Shown here piece after piece: positions 33,478 to 36,745 of a stretch of DNA of 36,745 nt. The position numbers and the translations under genes were made by a program. Every line of letters begins with the position of its first letter. Position 1 is the stretch's first letter. Source of the stretch: Pseudomonas sp. PIC25 (lineage in GTDB: Bacteria; Pseudomonadota; Gammaproteobacteria; Pseudomonadales; Pseudomonadaceae); contig NZ_MUJY01000161.1 in assembly GCF_002286785.1 (NCBI RefSeq), positions 1 to 36,745 of the forward strand, in the 5' to 3' direction. The notes beneath the pieces are model-generated. The model saw only the letters and a program-made list of their open reading frames with translations, searched no databases and had not been told where the DNA came from.

Positions 33478-34548
33478 ATGTCATCACGCCGCCCCCTCTG
33501 GCTGGTCAGCCTGCAAAGCCTTCTCGGCCAAGCCGGCGACGGTTACCAGGGAGCGCCTTCCGACCATTTCGATGGGAAGCGCTTCCGCAACCTGCACCCG
33601 ACTCCACACAAGAGCTTCGCCAGCTTCCTCAAGTGGCAGCTCAACCACGAGCCGCAGCCGGCATGGATCGACCAGCCGGGCCCGGCCAGCCCGCCGGCGG
33701 TACCGCAGCGGGTCGAAGGCAGCGATCTGCGGGTAACCTACATCAACCACGCGACGATTCTGATCCAGCAACACGGGCTGAACATCCTCACCGACCCGCT
33801 CTGGTCGAAGCGGGCCAGCCCCTTCTCGTTCCTCGGCCCGCGCCGGCATCATCCGCCGGGCCTGAGCCTCGACGAATTGCCGCCCATCGATGTCATCCTG
33901 GTCAGCCACAACCATTACGACCACCTCGACCTCTACAGCCTGCGCGAACTGGCCCGGCGCTTTCCCGAGGCGAGGGTAATCACCGGACTGGGCAATGGCG
34001 CGCTGATCGAGGCCACAGGCTGGTCCGCAGTGCATGAAATCGACTGGTGGCAAAGCCTACCGCTCAACGAGCACCTGACACTGCACGGCGTGCCGGCTCA
34101 GCACTGGTCCGCCCGCGCCCGTCGCGACACCAACCGGACCCTGTGGATGGGCTTTGTCCTGGCATCGGCGGAAGGTCCGGTGCTGTTTCCCGGCGACAGC
34201 GGCCTGGGCCCGGAATTCGGGCTGATCCGCGAGCGTTTCGGCCCGCTGCGCTTCGCTGCCCTGCCGATCGGTGCCTATGCGCCGCGCTGGTTCATGCGCG
34301 ACAACCACATGAACCCCGACGATGCGGTCCAGGCGCACCTGACGCTGGAATCGCAGAGCAGCATGGCGATCCACTTCGGCACGTTCCGTCTCAGCGACGA
34401 AGGCCAGTTCGCCCCACTACGCGACTTGGCCAAGGCGCTCACCGAACGCCAGGTAGCGCCGGAACGCTTCCGCGCACCGGCTCCCGGTGAGCATTGGCAG
34501 GTACCGCCGTTGGCCGCCGGCGCAGCCGACAGCCGTCGCGCCGGTTAA
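33478..34548 (+). CDS. Metallo-beta-lactamase-fold hydrolase, NAPE-PLD/UlaG-like
   Basis: A 356-residue enzyme with the zinc motif SHNHYDHLD (about residues 142-150), preceded by VTYINHATILIQ and ILTDPLWSKRASPF. Later ligands are seen in LFPGDSG (Asp, about 240) and AIHFGTF (His). The architecture, with PIGAYAPRWFMRDNHMNP, matches bacterial N-acyl-phosphatidylethanolamine phospholipase D-like proteins (often called outer-membrane protein RomA-like). No clear signal peptide; the first residues (LWLVSLQSLLG) are mildly hydrophobic. The substrate is unverified. Confidence 0.88.
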   Translation: MSSRRPLWLVSLQSLLGQAGDGYQGAPSDHFDGKRFRNLHPTPHKSFASFLKWQLNHEPQPAWIDQPGPASPPAVPQRVEGSDLRVTYINHATILIQQHGLNILTDPLWSKRASPFSFLGPRRHHPPGLSLDELPPIDVILVSHNHYDHLDLYSLRELARRFPEARVITGLGNGALIEATGWSAVHEIDWWQSLPLNEHLTLHGVPAQHWSARARRDTNRTLWMGFVLASAEGPVLFPGDSGLGPEFGLIRERFGPLRFAALPIGAYAPRWFMRDNHMNPDDAVQAHLTLESQSSMAIHFGTFRLSDEGQFAPLRDLAKALTERQVAPERFRAPAPGEHWQVPPLAAGAADSRRAG

Positions 34549-34550
34549 AG

Positions 34551-36023
34551 CTAGCGGAACGGCGGCTCGTCGAAACTGCGCAGCTTGCGCGAGTGCAGGG
34601 AGTTGAGTTGGCTGCGCAACAGATCGAGCGCCGCGATGCCGATGCGCAGATGCTGGGTGACGGCCCGCTCGTAGAAGGCATTGGCGGCGCCGGGTAGCTT
34701 GATTTCGCTGTGCAGCGGCTTGTCGGATACGCACAGCAGCGTGCCGTAGGGCACCCGCAGGCGATACCCCTGGGCGGCGATGGTGCCGCTCTCCATGTCC
34801 ACCGCCACGGCTCGGGACAGGTTGATCAACGGCCGCTCCTGCGCCCAGCGCAGTTCCCAGTTGCGGTCGTCGTAGGTCAGCACGGTGCCGGTGCGCAGGC
34901 GTTTCTTCAGCGCTTCGCCCCGCTCGCCGGTGACTTGCGCCGCCGCCTCCTGCAGCGCCAACTGCACTTCGGCCAAGGCCGGCAGCGGGATGTTCGGCGG
35001 CAATACGCGATCGAGGATGCCGTCGCGCCGCATGTAGGCGTGGGCCAGCACGTAGTCGCCGATGGTCTGCGATTGCCGCAGGCCACCGCAGTGGCCGATC
35101 ATCAGCCAGCAATGCGGGCGCAACACGGCGAGGTGATCGGTGATGTTCTTTGCGTTGGACGGACCGACCCCGATGTTCACCAAGGTGATGCCATGGCCGT
35201 CCTCGGCGACCAGGTGGTAAGCGGGCATCTGGTAGCGATGCCAGAGCACCCCGCCGATGATGGCCTGGGCCTCGCCCTCTTCCATCCCGCGCTCAATCAC
35301 CACGTTACCCGGCAGCACCATGCGCACGAAGCGCGAATCCTCGCGCAGCCGGCTCAGGCCGTGGAGGATGAACTGGTCGACGTAGCGGTGGTAGTTGGTC
35401 AGCAGAATCCACGGCTGCATGTGGCGCCAGTCGCTGCCGGTGTAATGCACCAGACGGCGCAGGGAGAAATCCACCCGCGCCGCGTCGAACAGCGCCAAGG
35501 GCAGCGGATCGGCGGTCTGCCAGTCGTACAGGCCATCGGCGATGCCGTCCGAAGCCGCCGACAGGTCGGTACTGGGGAACACCCGCGCCAGCTCGGCGGC
35601 GGTCACGCCGGACGCCGCCAACTCGTCGCCGTGCTCAACCACGTAGGGATAGGGAATGTTCTGTTCGCTCACGCCGACTTCGACCTGCACGGTGAAGTCG
35701 CTCATCAAGGGGCGCAACTGCTCGAGCAGGTAATTGCGAAAGGCTTCCGGCTGGGTCACGGTGCTGCTGTAAGTCCCTGGCACCTGCACCTTGGCGTAGG
35801 CACGCACGGTGGAGGGCACTTCGCCCTGGCACAGGTAGGTCAGACGCAATTGGGGGTAACGGAACAGTGCGCGCTGCGCGGCGTCCGGCTCGATGCGCTC
35901 CTTCAGGTAGCGCTTGAGCGCCTGGGTCAGCGCCGAGGTCGCGCGCCGGTGCAGCGCGGCCAGCCGATCCACGGCCTCTTCGGGGGTATGGGCGACAATG
36001 AAAGCGTCCGAGTCGATGTTCAC
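34551..36023 (-). CDS. amn: AMP nucleosidase
   Basis: A 490-residue enzyme that hydrolyses AMP to adenine and ribose-5-phosphate, regulating AMP pools. It has an N-terminal AMN-specific domain (about 1-180) and a C-terminal nucleoside-phosphorylase fold with NIGVGPSNAKNITDHLAVL, LMIGHCGGLR and AVDMESGTIAAQGY (nucleoside/phosphate site). Length is close to E. coli Amn (484). It converges tail-to-tail with the MBL-fold gene, with 2 bp between. It adds to the nucleotide-salvage theme but lies 13 kb from the deo cluster. Confidence 0.94.
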   Translation of the reverse strand: MNIDSDAFIVAHTPEEAVDRLAALHRRATSALTQALKRYLKERIEPDAAQRALFRYPQLRLTYLCQGEVPSTVRAYAKVQVPGTYSSTVTQPEAFRNYLLEQLRPLMSDFTVQVEVGVSEQNIPYPYVVEHGDELAASGVTAAELARVFPSTDLSAASDGIADGLYDWQTADPLPLALFDAARVDFSLRRLVHYTGSDWRHMQPWILLTNYHRYVDQFILHGLSRLREDSRFVRMVLPGNVVIERGMEEGEAQAIIGGVLWHRYQMPAYHLVAEDGHGITLVNIGVGPSNAKNITDHLAVLRPHCWLMIGHCGGLRQSQTIGDYVLAHAYMRRDGILDRVLPPNIPLPALAEVQLALQEAAAQVTGERGEALKKRLRTGTVLTYDDRNWELRWAQERPLINLSRAVAVDMESGTIAAQGYRLRVPYGTLLCVSDKPLHSEIKLPGAANAFYERAVTQHLRIGIAALDLLRSQLNSLHSRKLRSFDEPPFR

Positions 36024-36110
36024 GGCGAGGTTTTCCTGTCTGGTCGCACAGGCCTATCTTGCCTGCTTCCACGGAAAAGACCTACCGGCAAACTGCCTTG
36101 CCCCGGCGGA

Positions 36111-36446
36111 TCAACCGCGCGCCAGGAACACCCGCAAATCCTCGGGTATCGGCTGCGGCGCGAGCGGCCCCACCCGCCGTGTCCCGGGATTACCCAAGGG
36201 ATAGAGTCCAGCCAGCGAGCCCAGGCTGCCGGACAGGCGCAACAGCTGCGCGGCCATCTCTCTGAAATCCCGCTGCCGCCAGGCCCAGGCGAACAACCAG
36301 ACATGGCTGAGCGAATGATCGATAAAGCTCGGCTGGCTGAGGATATGGGCGCGCTCCAAGTGACGAAGCTCGGCGGCGGGATCGCCCCGCTCGCACCAGA
36401 GTGCAGCAAGTAGGCGCTCGTGACGGAAGGCTTGGTGACGGGTCAT
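36111..36446 (-). CDS. DUF3703-family protein
   Basis: A 111-residue soluble, mostly helical protein with the DUF3703 pattern: FRHERLLAALWCERGDPAAELRHLERAHILSQPS, read in parts at residues 7-40, then HVWLFAWAWRQRDFREMAAQLLRL. The function is unknown; relatives often occur near metal-resistance or transport genes. The ribosome site AGGAG is 7 nt before the ATG but lies inside a perfect hairpin. It is 87 bp downstream of amn's start on the same strand, so it could be read into amn. Confidence 0.82.
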   Translation of the reverse strand: MTRHQAFRHERLLAALWCERGDPAAELRHLERAHILSQPSFIDHSLSHVWLFAWAWRQRDFREMAAQLLRLSGSLGSLAGLYPLGNPGTRRVGPLAPQPIPEDLRVFLARG

Positions 36447-36449
36447 GAC

Positions 36450-36473
36450 GGGGCTCCTGAGTGAAGGAGCCCC
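36450..36473 (-). promoter_or_regulatory. Hairpin sequestering the DUF3703 ribosome binding site
   Basis: GGGGCTCCT (36450-36458) and AGGAGCCCC (36465-36473) form a perfect 9-bp stem with a 6-nt loop. On the minus-strand mRNA the AGGAG ribosome site is in the 3' arm, 7 nt before the ATG, so translation needs the hairpin opened. No T-tract, so not a terminator. Confidence 0.6.
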
Positions 36474-36632
36474 ATGCTGCAGCCTGGGGGCGGCCCCGAG
36501 GTCAAGCGCTCAATCTCTCCCCGTCACAAAACCAGAGGCTCTTCTGCAGTGCGTCACACCCTGCTGGAGAGGTGTTTTCAAAATTCGTACATCCGATTTG
36601 CAGGCCCCCGGCTCTCTCCGGCAGAGTTTTTT

Positions 36633-36654
36633 ACTAACGGAACTATTCGTTAGT
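36633..36654. promoter_or_regulatory. Inverted repeat before the PAAR gene, possible operator
   Basis: ACTAACG (36633-36639) and CGTTAGT (36648-36654) are separated by 8 bp. It lies 15 bp before the ATG at 36670 and follows six T. The size and symmetry resemble TetR-family operators, but no regulator gene is in view. Confidence 0.45.
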
Positions 36655-36669
36655 GCTAATGGAGCCAGC

Positions 36670-36745
36670 ATGTCCGGAAAACCCGCCGCCCGCCAGGGCG
36701 ACGCCATCACCTGTCCCGCCTGCGGCAAAGCCATCGTCGCCACCG
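36670..36745 (+). CDS. PAAR-domain protein, cut by the right edge
   Basis: The first 25 codons read MSGKPAARQGDAITCPACGK and continue past the window end. The MSxKPAARxxD start is the classic PAAR N-terminus, the sharp tip that sits on VgrG of the type VI secretion system and carries effectors. The Cys pair (CPAC) just after may bind zinc. In Pseudomonas this start is often followed by a large Rhs toxin, but that cannot be seen here. Ribosome site GGAG lies 6 nt before the ATG. Confidence 0.7.
   Translation, partial: MSGKPAARQGDAITCPACGKAIVAT

Overview
The window is a piece of Pseudomonas chromosome. It has high G+C and a PrrF-type iron sRNA. The gene order msrQ-msrP-pssA-ilvC-ilvH-ilvI-(DUF4124)-yqcC-lpoP-ponB-(kinase/ATPase)-...-cbpA-prrF matches, from memory, the PA4691-PA4704 neighbourhood of P. 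aeruginosa. The left edge carries an rRNA-type promoter firing out of the window, which also fits that locus. Species cannot be fixed from the sequence alone; the second half departs from the P. aeruginosa order, so a related Pseudomonas is likely.

Layout. 1-94: flank of an rrn operon, with its P1-like promoter on the minus strand. 95-2615 (minus): periplasmic methionine sulfoxide repair (msrP-msrQ) and phosphatidylserine synthase (pssA). 2731-6347 (minus): branched-chain amino acid operon ilvI-ilvH-ilvC with a long leader and an intrinsic terminator. 6458-10293: a secreted DUF4124 protein (plus), then ponB-lpoP-yqcC (minus), a bifunctional peptidoglycan synthase with its outer-membrane lipoprotein activator. 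10411-14576 (plus): kinase-like/ATPase fusion, pentapeptide protein, methyltransferase, TfoX-C protein, cAMP-binding protein CbpA, and the Fur-controlled sRNA PrrF. 14617-21376 (minus): a seven-gene nucleoside uptake and catabolism cluster, cdd-nupC-tsx-deoC-deoA-deoB-deoD. It would take nucleosides through the outer membrane (Tsx) and inner membrane (NupC), deaminate cytidine, split nucleosides and feed deoxyribose-5-phosphate to central metabolism.

21761-36745 is a mosaic of mostly single genes: a disordered acidic protein, VOC protein, SDR, CDGSH Fe-S protein, EEP-family phosphatase, periplasmic binding protein, HrpB helicase, lipoprotein, DinB-like protein, FieF-like metal exporter, small secreted protein, Lrp-type regulator, DUF2788 membrane protein, globin, RluE, metallo-beta-lactamase-fold hydrolase, AMP nucleosidase, DUF3703 protein, and the first 25 codons of a PAAR-domain gene (type VI secretion spike tip) cut by the right edge.

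The most unusual observations are regulatory. The rRNA promoter -35 element contains the msrQ stop codon. A terminator-ended, GC-rich transcript candidate lies divergent from the Lrp gene. A perfect 9-bp hairpin sequesters the ribosome binding site of the DUF3703 gene. A 10-bp inverted repeat encloses a -10-like hexamer before the pentapeptide gene. No complete undescribed system is evident. No CRISPR array, insertion sequence, prophage or tRNA was recognised.
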